From: Candidatus Methanophagales archaeon | GTDB taxonomy: Archaea > Halobacteriota > Syntropharchaeia > Alkanophagales > Methanospirareceae | Assembly: GCA_023131215.1 (NCBI GenBank) | Contig: JAGLZV010000076.1 | Location: 1 to 17,976, forward strand | Direction: 5' to 3' | DNA: 17,976 nt | In this document: in pieces, positions 1-6,391 of the stretch | How positions within the stretch are numbered: position 1 is the first letter of the stretch | Layout of the letters: each line of letters opens with the position of its first letter | The notes under the pieces: model-generated | The model's input: the letters and a program-made list of their open reading frames with translations, nothing else | Told to the model about the DNA's origin: nothing | Database searches by the model: none | Translations under genes and position numbers: made by a program

Positions 1-2
1 TT

Positions 3-191
3 GGTAATGAATCTACCTTATCGAGGGAGTCAGATAGTTTTATCATAGACGCAACACCTACCACTTTCTACGAGCGTGCGACGTTTGCGCTCAGTCCTCT
101 GCCTCTGCATTTAGTGAAACGATTGCACGAGCGTGGCTTCAGGTTACCCGAATACATTATGGAATGGTGGCAGCACTCGGTGACGGAGTAG
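3..191 (+). CDS. 3' end of an unrecognised protein (partial)
   Basis: An open frame enters from the left edge and runs 62 codons to TAG at 189-191; the other two plus frames close almost at once. The translated tail has a normal soluble-protein composition and ends in an aromatic-rich stretch (residues LPEYIMEWWQHS). I do not recognise the family and assign no function. It converges with the minus-strand psd-like gene across a repeat-filled gap. The start lies outside the window. Confidence 0.6.
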   Translation, partial: GNESTLSRESDSFIIDATPTTFYERATFALSPLPLHLVKRLHERGFRLPEYIMEWWQHSVTE

Positions 192-230
192 GCAATAAGT
201 AACCCACCAAAAGTTTTGTCTCCGCCAAAT

Positions 231-400
231 CACAAGCTCCAAGCACCAAAATCCAAATAATATCAAAATTCCAATGCCCAAACCAAACTTTTTGCATAAA
301 ACTTTACCAAAAGCGCTTTTAAAGAAAGGTTTGTTTTGAATTTTGACATTAGGATTTGGGATTTTTTTGTGATTTGGTGCTTGGGATTTGGGATTTTTTT
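231..400. repeat. Imperfect inverted repeat, AAGCACCAAATC family
   Basis: The left arm (about 231-300) and the reverse complement of the right arm (about 335-400) share the core CAAGCACCAAA and short runs such as ATCCAAA and TCAAAATTC. A perfect 12-bp palindrome AAAAGCGCTTTT sits near the centre at 309-320. The right arm lies inside the 3' end of the minus-strand psd-like reading frame and supplies its C-terminal residues. An exact 23-bp piece (321-343) recurs at 5674-5696, so this is a dispersed repeat. It may also fold at the transcript end of psd. Confidence 0.7.
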
Positions 401-838
401 TTCATTGTTTACCGCTATCACGGTTTTCCTGCACTTCACCTTATCCCCTTTCCGCACCAGTATATCAAAACCTTCGGGAATGCTCACATCTACGCGTGAG
501 CCAAAACAAATCTTACCCATTCTTACGGCTTTAGCAACCTCCTGCCCTTCTTTCACCTCGCACTTTAGTTTCCTTGTAAAAAACCCGGCTATTTGCACTA
601 CTTTTATATCGCCATATTTTGTCCCAAGTTCTATCTCATTTCTTGTGTTGAAATCGCTGCTTCTGAGGAAAGCGGGCTTAAAATTACCTTTCTCGGGAGT
701 TATTCTTTTCACGACACCGTCTAATGGTGCGGCAGTGACGTGTACATTATGAAGATGCATGAATATGGAAATGGTTCTGTTTTCTTCTTCCATCCTTATT
801 ACCCGCCCGCTTGCAGGCGAGAGCATATACTCAGTCAT
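263..838 (-). CDS. psd: Phosphatidylserine/archaetidylserine decarboxylase-like protein
   Basis: Decarboxylates (archaetidyl- or phosphatidyl-)serine to the ethanolamine lipid; such enzymes self-cleave at Gly-Ser to form a pyruvoyl group. Visible family marks are LSPASGRV (residues 6-13), ISIFMHLHNVHV (23-34) and the cleavage motif FGSRVDV (112-118, Gly113-Ser114). Two oddities stand out. The N-terminal segment usually preceding LSPADG (about 45-50 residues) is missing. The last 45 or so residues, from NNEKKIPNPK onward, are encoded by the dispersed repeat at 263-400, so the ancestral stop was probably near residue 146. The start ATG has no Shine-Dalgarno, but a TATA-like AATATATA at 856-863 sits about 25 bases upstream, consistent with a leaderless transcript. 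It may be functional in trimmed form or on the way to a pseudogene. Confidence 0.8.
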   Translation of the reverse strand: MTEYMLSPASGRVIRMEEENRTISIFMHLHNVHVTAAPLDGVVKRITPEKGNFKPAFLRSSDFNTRNEIELGTKYGDIKVVQIAGFFTRKLKCEVKEGQEVAKAVRMGKICFGSRVDVSIPEGFDILVRKGDKVKCRKTVIAVNNEKKIPNPKHQITKKSQILMSKFKTNLSLKALLVKFYAKSLVWALEF

Positions 839-847
839 TTTTTTTTG

Positions 848-959
848 AAAATCCCAATATATACCAATACTACCAAAAACCTTTCTTTAAAAAAGAAAGC
901 TTTACTAAAGAAACCATTCTTTTTTCTAAAAAGAAAAAGTGTGTTGACATTGGGATTTT
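848..959. repeat. Inverted-repeat element with nested A/T hairpins
   Basis: The 11-bp arms AAAATCCCAAT (848-858) and ATTGGGATTTT (949-959) are exact inverted copies. Between them is a hairpin CTTTCTTT (881-888) / AAAGAAAG (892-899) with a 3-base loop, and a second imperfect one around 925-940. The right arm TTGACATTGGGATTT resembles the right arm of the repeat at 231-400 (TTTTGACATTAGGATTT), so the two belong to one family. The element fills the gap between pcm and psd and contains the putative psd TATA box. Confidence 0.6.
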
Positions 960-982
960 TCATTTTTTGTCACCTCTAACAT

Positions 983-1630
983 TTAATGGAATCCATATCT
1001 TCCTATCAAGGGCACAAAAACCACATCGCATTTTCTCTCCCTCTCTACTCCATTTCTCTTCTCTATCAGATATAACACCTGCATGTATCTCCCGATGGGT
1101 ATAACCATTTTCCCGCCTACTTTCAACTGCTCAAGCAACGGTGGAGGCACATCAGGAGCAGCACACGTCACGCTTATTTTGTCATAAGGTGCATGTTCAG
1201 GCAGTCCAAGTGTTCCGTCACCAAGCATCACCGTCACGTGCTTATAGCCTGCTCGCTTCAGGTTTCCCCTCGAAAATTCCGCTAACCACCGTATCCTTTC
1301 TATGGCATATACATACCCCGCTTCTCCTATTATCTCAGCAATGACGGCGGCGTGGTATCCCGAGCCAGCGCCAATTTCAAGCACTTTTTCGCCTTTCTTT
1401 AAACCCAGATAATCACACATCATCGCAACCATGTGTGGTGCGCTTATCGTTTGACCTTCCCCGATAGGCAACGGGTAATCGCCGTATGCTTGATCTCTGA
1501 GATGGTGAGGAACAAAAAGGTGTCTTTTGACATGCATCATTGCTTCTAATACCTTTTCACTAACACCATAAGTCCTGAGAAGCTCCACCATCCTCCTCCT
1601 TTCTTCCTCATAACCCCTTTCCTCTTCCAT
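983..1630 (-). CDS. pcm: Protein-L-isoaspartate O-methyltransferase
   Basis: Uses S-adenosylmethionine to methylate isoaspartyl residues in aged proteins, starting their repair; cytosolic. At 215 residues it has the usual family length. Visible marks are HLFVPHHLRDQAYGDYPLPIG (residues 37-57), the substrate-side QTISAPHMVA (60-69), SAM-binding motif I VLEIGAGSGYHAA (83-95) and the acidic end of the next strand AIERI (109-113). A further element is GDGTLGLPEHAPYDKI (137-152). It starts 3 bases after the stop of the KH-protein gene, so the two are probably co-transcribed. The charged N-terminal EEERGYEEERRR is longer than needed for the fold but keeps the first ATG. Confidence 0.95.
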   Translation of the reverse strand: MEEERGYEEERRRMVELLRTYGVSEKVLEAMMHVKRHLFVPHHLRDQAYGDYPLPIGEGQTISAPHMVAMMCDYLGLKKGEKVLEIGAGSGYHAAVIAEIIGEAGYVYAIERIRWLAEFSRGNLKRAGYKHVTVMLGDGTLGLPEHAPYDKISVTCAAPDVPPPLLEQLKVGGKMVIPIGRYMQVLYLIEKRNGVERERKCDVVFVPLIGRYGFH

Positions 1631-1633
1631 TTT

Positions 1634-2164
1634 TCACCATTCTTCTTTTTCCTTTCCCGCTTTCCTCTCCAGGAAAGAGTAAACCGTGCTATGAGGTGCA
1701 CCATTAATCAGCATCGCTATTGCCTCATGTGCAGTTCGTATCGAATGCGAATAGCCTATAATGCCTATGGTCTTTCCATAAATAGCGATTTTAACACCTG
1801 CCAGGTTCTCTATCGTCCTTCTCGTCCTTCCATTTCGCCCTATTACACGCCCTTTTACTCTTTTCAGCGTCTTTGAAGTGAGATGAGCGATGGAAATGAC
1901 ATCGAATAAGAGAAAATCATCATCAAAGAGTGCAAAAACATTTTCAGGGGAAAAGCCACGGCCTATTGCCTTTACCACATCTACAACTCTGAGCGCCTTT
2001 AAGGGGTCCCCACCTTCTATGCTTTCTATGTACACTCCACCTTCATCACTATCTACTTCTATCCGGGTCTTCGATTTTTTCTCTATATCTTCTTTTACGA
2101 TTCCATTATGCCCGATTAGCACGCCTATTCTATCCTGAGGGATCCTGACATACTGAGATACCAT
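1634..2164 (-). CDS. KH-domain RNA-binding protein, Dim2/Pno1 (Krr1-like) family
   Basis: Archaeal relative of eukaryotic Pno1/Dim2, which binds the 3' end region of small-subunit rRNA during ribosome maturation; archaeal members are reported to contact aIF2alpha and rRNA. Two KH modules are visible. The first has GxxG loop LIGHNG (residues 16-21) followed by DIEKKSKTRIEVD. The second has VIGRNGRTRRTIENLAGVKIAIYG (107-130). The family C-terminal signature INGAPHSTVYSFLE spans 153-166. Size (176 residues) matches the family. It is followed after 3 bases by pcm and preceded by rio1, with a repeat scar at 2172-2316 in between. Pairing with Rio1 is functionally sensible because both act in late small-subunit assembly. 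Confidence 0.92.
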   Translation of the reverse strand: MVSQYVRIPQDRIGVLIGHNGIVKEDIEKKSKTRIEVDSDEGGVYIESIEGGDPLKALRVVDVVKAIGRGFSPENVFALFDDDFLLFDVISIAHLTSKTLKRVKGRVIGRNGRTRRTIENLAGVKIAIYGKTIGIIGYSHSIRTAHEAIAMLINGAPHSTVYSFLERKAGKEKEEW

Positions 2165-2171
2165 TTTTTAC

Positions 2172-2316
2172 CACCGATTACACAGATTACACTAATTAAT
2201 CATTTTGCCAACCTTTTGTATTTTAAACTTTGCTCTGCGAAATTTAAGAGCAAGCCAACTTTGCAATTATCTTTCCTCTTTGTATAATCCGAGAAATCCG
2301 CGTAATCTGTGGTAGT
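2172..2316. repeat. Inverted repeats (ACCGATTACACAGATTACAC type) around a gene scar
   Basis: The left copy CACCGATTACACAGATTACA (about 2172-2191) and the right copy CCGCGTAATCTGTGGTA (about 2298-2315) face each other. The motif family GATTxACxCxGATT is also found at 5190-5290 and in shortened form at about 4720-4735. The pair encloses the remains of a GxxExxY gene. The unit separates the otherwise contiguous minus-strand rio1 and KH genes. Confidence 0.75.
2200..2290 (-). pseudogene. C-terminal remnant of a GxxExxY-family gene
   Basis: Reading the minus strand from about 2290 down to TGA at 2200-2202 gives a stretch ending KVGLLLNFAEQSLKYKRLAK. I recognise this as the C-terminal signature of GxxExxY proteins (family pattern: V-G-L-L-[IL]-N-F-x-x-x-x-L-[KE]-x-K-R). 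Everything N-terminal, including the motif that names the family, is missing and the frame abuts the right inverted repeat directly. Family members are small proteins of unproven function. The assignment is from memory of the tail pattern. Confidence 0.6.
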
Positions 2317-2327
2317 TGCCATTCCTT

Positions 2328-3194
2328 TTATTTCTTTATTATTTTCATTACTTCGTTAGCTGAACAGTCTAAACCAAGTTTGTTAAAGAATGTAACGATA
2401 TTTCTCACGTCACGGTTGAGGAAGGCATCAGCATTAGGATGCTCTAAAAGCAGGGATTGCCCCATATCTATTATTACGGGCTCTATTTCAATTTCAATTT
2501 CACCTTCACCTTCAGCCGCATTTACACCTGCAACTTCGCTCTCGGCATATCCTTTCATCAATATGTTGAACTCACTGAGGTCTGCATGCACCATCCTCCC
2601 CTTATCATACATGATTTTCATATAGGAAACGATGCGGCGAAAGAGTTCATCGAGGTCAAAATCAAGCTCAAGCACTTCTACCGGGACATCTCTCAACCTT
2701 GGTGCTGCTATCCCTTCTTTTCCTATAAACTCCATTATCAACACGTTCTTATCATAAGCAATCGGTCTGGGAACCTTAACTCCAACGTCAAAAGCTCTTT
2801 TAAGATTCTTAAACTCTTTACGAGCCCAGGCAAATACGACACTTCTACGGTCTCTCTTTATATTCTCAAACCTCGGGTCGCCAATAATATAGTCAAGCAT
2901 GGCGCGGAAGTTAGAAGTGCTTATTTTATACATCTTAATCGCTAATTCCTCCTCTTCGGCTCCTATCGCATGAAATATAACGGCTTCCTTACCGCTACTT
3001 ATGGGACCACCCAACGCTTTTATTATTCCCTTTTTTGAGAATTTATAAAGTATTTCCAAAGTAGGGACGTCGAGAACGTACAGCTCCGTTTTTCTATCTC
3101 GAAAGTCCTTAATCCGCTTCTTACCTTTGGGTAGTTGCCTTTCTTCCTTCCGCAGCCATTTCTCTACTTCAAGTAGCCCTTCTTTCTCAGCCAT
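2328..3194 (-). CDS. rio1: RIO1-type serine protein kinase
   Basis: Atypical kinase/ATPase needed in late small ribosomal subunit maturation. Visible marks are the ATP-loop equivalent GGPISSGKEAVIF (residues 62-74), the lysine in AIKMYK (Lys87), the catalytic loop MVHADLSEFNIL (201-212, Asp205) and the metal-binding IIDMGQS (241-247, Asp243). It ends with the helical FLNRDVRNIVTFFNKLG. Length (288) is a little above the archaeal norm because of an acidic, Ala/Glu/Ile-rich insert at about 217-238 between catalytic loop and DMGQS. The start ATG at 3194 overlaps the end of the aIF-1A gene by 31 bases, which indicates translational coupling. No later Met is near enough to be an alternative. Confidence 0.96.
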   Translation of the reverse strand: MAEKEGLLEVEKWLRKEERQLPKGKKRIKDFRDRKTELYVLDVPTLEILYKFSKKGIIKALGGPISSGKEAVIFHAIGAEEEELAIKMYKISTSNFRAMLDYIIGDPRFENIKRDRRSVVFAWARKEFKNLKRAFDVGVKVPRPIAYDKNVLIMEFIGKEGIAAPRLRDVPVEVLELDFDLDELFRRIVSYMKIMYDKGRMVHADLSEFNILMKGYAESEVAGVNAAEGEGEIEIEIEPVIIDMGQSLLLEHPNADAFLNRDVRNIVTFFNKLGLDCSANEVMKIIKK

Positions 3195-3463
3195 TCTACT
3201 TGAGGTCTCTTATATCGATAGATGAGGTCAGCCTTTTCATCCTGAAAGTCCCAGGGAACGATAATTACTACATCCCCGCTTTTAATCCATTGCCTCCTCT
3301 TTAACCTGCCGGGGATTCGAGCCAGTCTTTCTATTCCATCTAAGCACTGCACTCTGACTCTTCTACCACCTAACATCTTCTCCACTACGCCTAACACTTC
3401 CCGCTTCTTTTTTTGGGGGATACGTACGCGTATTACTTCTTCTGTTCCTTCTACCCGCTCCAA
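3164..3463 (-). CDS. eif1A: Translation initiation factor aIF-1A
   Basis: Archaeal homologue of eIF1A, which binds the small-subunit A site and helps recruit initiator tRNA. The S1/OB-fold core is clear: RVRVQCLDGIERLARIPG (residues 35-52), RLKRRQWIKSGDVVIIVPWDFQ (53-74) and EKADLIYRY (76-84). At 99 residues it is full length. It is first in the minus-strand cluster, with upstream sequence shared with the divergent GTPase gene, and its 3' end overlaps rio1. Confidence 0.96.
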   Translation of the reverse strand: MERVEGTEEVIRVRIPQKKKREVLGVVEKMLGGRRVRVQCLDGIERLARIPGRLKRRQWIKSGDVVIIVPWDFQDEKADLIYRYKRPQVEWLRKKGYLK

Positions 3464-3566
3464 TTTTTCATCCTCTCTCGCTCTCCGAACATATTTAATA
3501 TTTAATTTTCAATAGATATTAAGAGAGAGTAAGGTATTATTAAATTTAAGCGCAAGAGGAGAAGAG
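3464..3566. promoter_or_regulatory. Divergent promoter region between aIF-1A and Era-like GTPase genes
   Basis: The 103-bp gap carries AT-rich TATA-like tracts for both directions: AATATTTAAT around 3497-3505 and ATTATTAAATTT around 3537-3548. The short inverted repeat CTCTCTC (3473-3479) / GAGAGAG (3523-3529) flanks the left tract. A strong ribosome binding site, GAGGAG, lies 5-6 bases before the GTPase ATG at 3567. Exact transcription starts cannot be read from sequence. Confidence 0.5.
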
Positions 3567-4277
3567 ATGAAGTCGGGGAAAAGAAGGAAGGGCATTTTAT
3601 CGCAGATATTAAGAGTTTTATTTTTCAGGAAGAAAACGGCAAAAGTTGGCATCTACGGACCGCCGAATGCGGGGAAAACGACTTTAACGAATAGAATAAT
3701 CCATACTTTTGTGGATGAGAACGAGGATATAGGGGAAGCTACGGAGATACCACATGAGACGAGAAGGGCAGTCAGAAGGGGCGGGATAATCATAGACCTG
3801 AAAGCAAGGTCATTGTTGACCCCAGGCCAAAACCCAAACCCAAATTCAAAGTCAGAGTCAAAGAGAGGAAAAGCAAAGTTGAAGTTGGATGTGGTGGACA
3901 CTCCGGGATTAGCGACAAAAATAGATTTTCACGATTTCATGGCTTTTGGTTTAGAAGAGGAAGAGGCGAAAAGGAGGGCGAAGGAGGCGACAGAAGGAGT
4001 TATAGAGGCAATAAAATGGCTCGACGACATTGACGGCGTTGTGCTCGTGATGGATTGCACTGAAGATCCATATACGCAAACGAATATTATTATCATCGGG
4101 AATATGGAAGCAAGAGGCATCCCGTGTATTATCGCGGCAAATAAGGTGGACTTATCGGATGCAGCACCACAAAGGATAATAAATGCTTTCCCTCAGCACC
4201 CCGTAATACCCATATCAGCATTGAAAGGTGAGAATATGGAAGGGTTGTATGAGGAAATGGCGAGGAGGTTCAAGTGA
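3567..4277 (+). CDS. Era-like GTP-binding protein (archaeal)
   Basis: Small GTPase of the Era/HflX-like group found in archaea next to DUF2073 and zinc-ribbon genes; the partner set is conserved but its role is not established. G motifs: G1 GPPNAGKT (residues 31-38), probable switch I HETRRAVR (63-70), G3 DTPG (111-114), G4 NKVD (192-195), G5 SAL (217-219). The basic N-terminus KSGKRRKGILSQILRVLFFRKK could touch RNA or membrane. Residues 82-102 (rich in N, P, S, K) form an insertion between switch I and G3. Its DNA (CCAAAACCCAAACCCAAATT) resembles the dispersed C/A-rich repeats elsewhere here. Start chosen at the ATG behind GAGGAG. Confidence 0.9.
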   Translation: MKSGKRRKGILSQILRVLFFRKKTAKVGIYGPPNAGKTTLTNRIIHTFVDENEDIGEATEIPHETRRAVRRGGIIIDLKARSLLTPGQNPNPNSKSESKRGKAKLKLDVVDTPGLATKIDFHDFMAFGLEEEEAKRRAKEATEGVIEAIKWLDDIDGVVLVMDCTEDPYTQTNIIIIGNMEARGIPCIIAANKVDLSDAAPQRIINAFPQHPVIPISALKGENMEGLYEEMARRFK

Positions 4278-4290
4278 GAAGGAGAAATAG

Positions 4291-4342
4291 CCAATAGGGA
4301 ATAGCCAATAGGGAATAGCCAATAGGGAATAGTATCCCTATT
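4291..4342. repeat. Three 14-bp tandem repeats ending in a hairpin
   Basis: The unit CCAATAGGGAATAG is repeated exactly three times (4291-4304, 4305-4318, 4319-4332), preceded by a part unit. The last copy pairs with what follows: AATAGGGA (4321-4328), loop ATAGTA, TCCCTATT (4335-4342), an 8-bp perfect stem. It sits just after the GTPase stop and 22 bases before the DUF2073 ribosome binding site, so the hairpin could attenuate or punctuate the operon transcript. Confidence 0.85.
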
Positions 4343-4377
4343 TGCTTGTTGTCTTTAAAAGTAGGAGGAGATAAGCG

Positions 4378-4710
4378 ATGGAAATAAAGATGGACCTGAT
4401 ATCGGAAGACAAAATAAATTCAATGGGCTCGATGGAGAAGCTAAGATTCGTGCTGGATGGCGTGAAGTCGGGGAATATAGTGGTGTTGGAGGGCGGTTTG
4501 ACATCAGAGGAGCAGATGAAGCTGATAGAGCTCACAATGACGGAGGTAACCGAGGATTTTCCGGGAATAGAGATGAGTGGGTATCCAACTAAGAGGGGTT
4601 TTTTAAATCTAAGAAGAAAGACACGGCTTACCGTGGTAGGACCCGCGAAAATAATGCACACGATAAAGAAGGAAAGGGACTTAATAAGTGCGATGATTTC
4701 TGCAATCTGA
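4378..4710 (+). CDS. DUF2073 domain protein
   Basis: Member of the archaeal family found almost always beside an Era-like GTPase and a zinc-ribbon protein; biochemical role unknown. The 110-residue chain is full family length. Recognisable segments are IVVLEGGLTSEEQMKLIE (residues 34-51), the FPGIEMSGYP turn (61-70) and RKTRLTVVGPAKIMHTIKKER (80-100). No membrane segment or signal peptide. GGAGGAG at 4364-4370 lies 7 bases before the ATG. Second gene of the plus-strand trio. Confidence 0.85.
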   Translation: MEIKMDLISEDKINSMGSMEKLRFVLDGVKSGNIVVLEGGLTSEEQMKLIELTMTEVTEDFPGIEMSGYPTKRGFLNLRRKTRLTVVGPAKIMHTIKKERDLISAMISAI

Positions 4711-4750
4711 AACCTGAAACCACAAGATTACACAAGATTAACACAACACT

Positions 4751-4773
4751 TTTTCTTTTTGGAAAAAAGAAAA
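4751..4773. terminator. Perfect 10-bp A/T hairpin between DUF2073 and zinc-ribbon genes
   Basis: TTTTCTTTTT (4751-4760) pairs with AAAAAGAAAA (4764-4773) across a GGA loop. It follows two direct copies of CACAAGATTA at about 4721-4740. It has no GC-rich stem and no clean trailing T run on the plus strand, so termination is only one possibility. Similar hairpins occur at 881-899, 6939-6965 and 17401-17419. Confidence 0.4.
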
Positions 4774-4804
4774 CCTGTGCTAAAAGAAAAAATATTTAGA
4801 GAGA

Positions 4805-5137
4805 ATGCATAAATGTTTGAAATGCGGGAAGAAGTTTGAAAAGCTAACGAAAGAGATGATGGGAGGTTGCCCGGAATGTGGCGGGAATCTTTTTCTGTTC
4901 ATAAAGGGGGGAGAGGATATAAGCGCAGCGGATTTGGTGGACAGGATAAAAATAGAAGAGAAAGTGCATTTGGAAGGTGAGAGAATAGAGAGCTTAAGGA
5001 TTTTGAGCCCGGGGGTATATGAACTCAATTTAGATGCCTTGTTGGAGAGGAAAGAGATAATAATGGGGATAAAGGAAAATGGTACTTACGCAATCCATTT
5101 ACCATCGTTATTTGGAAAAAAGAAGGCAAGGCGTTAG
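4805..5137 (+). CDS. Zinc-ribbon protein, DUF2072 family
   Basis: Third member of the GTPase/DUF2073 trio. The N-terminus carries a four-cysteine ribbon, CLKC (Cys4, Cys7) and CPEC (Cys22, Cys25), followed by GGNLFLFI as in the family. The C-terminal part (about 55-100) contains LRILSPGVYELNLDALLERKEIIMGIKENGTYAIHLPSLF, probably a second small beta domain. It ends in a basic tail KKKARR suggesting nucleic-acid contact. No strong Shine-Dalgarno (only AGAGAG before ATG). Function unknown; conserved linkage points to a shared RNA- or ribosome-related task, which is inference. Confidence 0.88.
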   Translation: MHKCLKCGKKFEKLTKEMMGGCPECGGNLFLFIKGGEDISAADLVDRIKIEEKVHLEGERIESLRILSPGVYELNLDALLERKEIIMGIKENGTYAIHLPSLFGKKKARR

Positions 5138-5189
5138 ATGAGATTTGGAATGAAGGAAAAAGAACAAGCAAGAAAATAAATTATTTTTT

Positions 5190-5290
5190 CGACACAGATT
5201 AACGCAGATTAACACAGATGATAAAAATCAACTTTCGAAATGTCAAACTTAAATTTAGAAAGTCCGCGTAAATCAGTGTAAATCCGTGTC
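5190..5290. repeat. Second inverted-repeat scar with GxxExxY tail
   Basis: The left arm, GACACAGATTAACGCAGATT and onward (5191-5219), faces the right arm GTAAATCAGTGTAAATCCGT (about 5268-5288). Enclosed on the plus strand is an in-frame remnant, 5221-5271, reading IKINFRNVKLKFRKSA then TAA. This fits the same GxxExxY C-terminal pattern (I-N-F-x-x-x-x-L-K-x-x-R) found at 2200-2290. Only about 16 codons survive. Arms and content match the 2172-2316 unit in type but not base for base, so these are separate decayed copies. Confidence 0.6.
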
Positions 5291-5304
5291 TTTAATAGAA
5301 GGAA

Positions 5305-5722
5305 GGTAATTGCTCAAAATCTTGTGGATTTCGAGCAATTGAATGCAAAATGCAAATTGAAAAATGCAAAATACAAAATAGGGATGGAAAAGACTAATTT
5401 TGACTTTAAACCTTTTATTATCACCGTCTGTCAAATTTGACTTTTGCACTTTGCAATTTTCATTTTTCAATGTCTGGTCAAAATTCCACCGAATTTTGAG
5501 CAGATACGAAGGAAGTTATACTTTGTATACAAAAATAAACCTAAACCTTGACTTACTAACTTCCACAGATGAACTTGAGCAGTATTCCAAGCTATACCTA
5601 CTTCGTATATGCTCAATAAGGAGTGGAAAATCCTAAATCCAAAGCACCAAATCCTAAACAATTTCCAAATCCAAAAGAAAGGTTTGTTTTGAATTTATAC
5701 CCCCAGATATTGAGCAATTACC
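5305..5722. repeat. Nested inverted repeats built on TTGAGCA / TGCTCAA
   Basis: This gene-free stretch is organised symmetrically. The outer arms GGTAATTGCTCAA (5305-5317) and TTGAGCAATTACC (5710-5722) are exact 13-bp inverted copies. Inner arms 5496-5530 and 5582-5616 match in inverted order at 26 of 35 positions, with TTGAGCAGATACGAAG against TTGAGCATATACGAAG at their outer ends. Another TTGAGCAG lies at 5575-5582. A second inverted pair rich in TGCAAAATGCAAATTG / CAATTTTCATTTTTCAATG occupies 5341-5470. No convincing protein is encoded. Right edge includes a copy of the AAGCACCAAATC repeat. Confidence 0.65.
5634..5700. repeat. Copy of the AAGCACCAAATC dispersed repeat
   Basis: Contains AAAGCACCAAATCC and then an exact 23-bp stretch (5674-5696) identical to 321-343 of the element in the psd gene. 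Both are in the same orientation at that block. The copy lies in noncoding DNA within the nested inverted-repeat region. Confidence 0.7.
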
Positions 5723-5881
5723 AATGTTTTATGGTTAGAAATAGTAAAGTATGCCCGGGAAAGCCTTGAGAAACTTTTTTTTTTTGCAAGCAAAAACCTT
5801 TAGGGCAAGCCCACATAGCCTAAGCCGACGATGTAGACGGTTTTGTTTTTCAAGGATAACTTCTCTCTTTTTTTCTTTTGC

Positions 5882-6391
5882 TCATGGCTTCCAAACCTTT
5901 ATCCAGTTCACCCGCTCAAAATCGGGATCATTGGTGGCGATGTTTGTTATTCCATATACTTTTGCAAAAGAAGCAATATATGCATCGCTGGACAGTAATG
6001 AATAGTCTCTCGAAATTGAAATAGCTTCTCTAAAAATGTTTGACATATCCTCCAGGACTGTGAATTCCGACGCAAATATCTTCTCAAGCTCCTCCCAACA
6101 AATATTCAAACTCGGAATTATGCTTTTATCATGTTTCAAAAGTTCTAAAACTTCTCTTGTGTTTCTTGCAAGTTCTTTTTTGATAACCTCTGCTATCATC
6201 AATCTATGTAACAGCTCATTCAGGACAATAGTAGGAACGTATCCTTTTATTTCCTTAGATTCGAGCCTTTGAAAAGCTTGTGTGCACGATTCTCCATATC
6301 CCGGATGATCTAAAGCGGAATAAACGAATATGTTCGTATCAAACAGAACCTTCGCATTTGATGGAATAGAAGACAGCTTATAAAAGTTCAT
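5882..6391 (-). CDS. vapC: PIN-domain ribonuclease toxin (VapC-like)
   Basis: PIN toxins are Mg-dependent RNases that cut tRNA or rRNA when their antitoxin is lost. The acidic active-site set is visible, numbered from the ATG at 6391: VLFDTNIFVY (Asp18), LNELLHR (Glu59), SSDAYIASFAKVYG (Asp136) and ATNDPDF (Asp155). The chain ends WIKVWKP. About 169 residues, normal for the family. A TTG four codons upstream is a possible start but lies almost on top of GAGGAG, so ATG 6391 is preferred, with GAGGAG 13 bases upstream. The gene overlaps the DUF104 antitoxin gene by 14 bases. A broken paralogue pair lies just upstream at 6723-6911. Confidence 0.9.
   Translation of the reverse strand: MNFYKLSSIPSNAKVLFDTNIFVYSALDHPGYGESCTQAFQRLESKEIKGYVPTIVLNELLHRLMIAEVIKKELARNTREVLELLKHDKSIIPSLNICWEELEKIFASEFTVLEDMSNIFREAISISRDYSLLSSDAYIASFAKVYGITNIATNDPDFERVNWIKVWKP

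Noticed and set aside
336..752. Plus-strand open frame of 138 codons
   Set aside because: It is antisense to the psd-like gene and to the repeat; no ribosome binding site and unnatural composition.
5400..5661. Open frames on both strands in the palindromic island
   Set aside because: They merely translate inverted A/T-rich repeats; no family resemblance and no start signals.
5781..5796. Hairpin TTTTTGC/GCAAAAA as terminator of the PIN toxin gene
   Set aside because: On the minus-strand transcript it is followed by A rather than T residues, so intrinsic termination is not supported.
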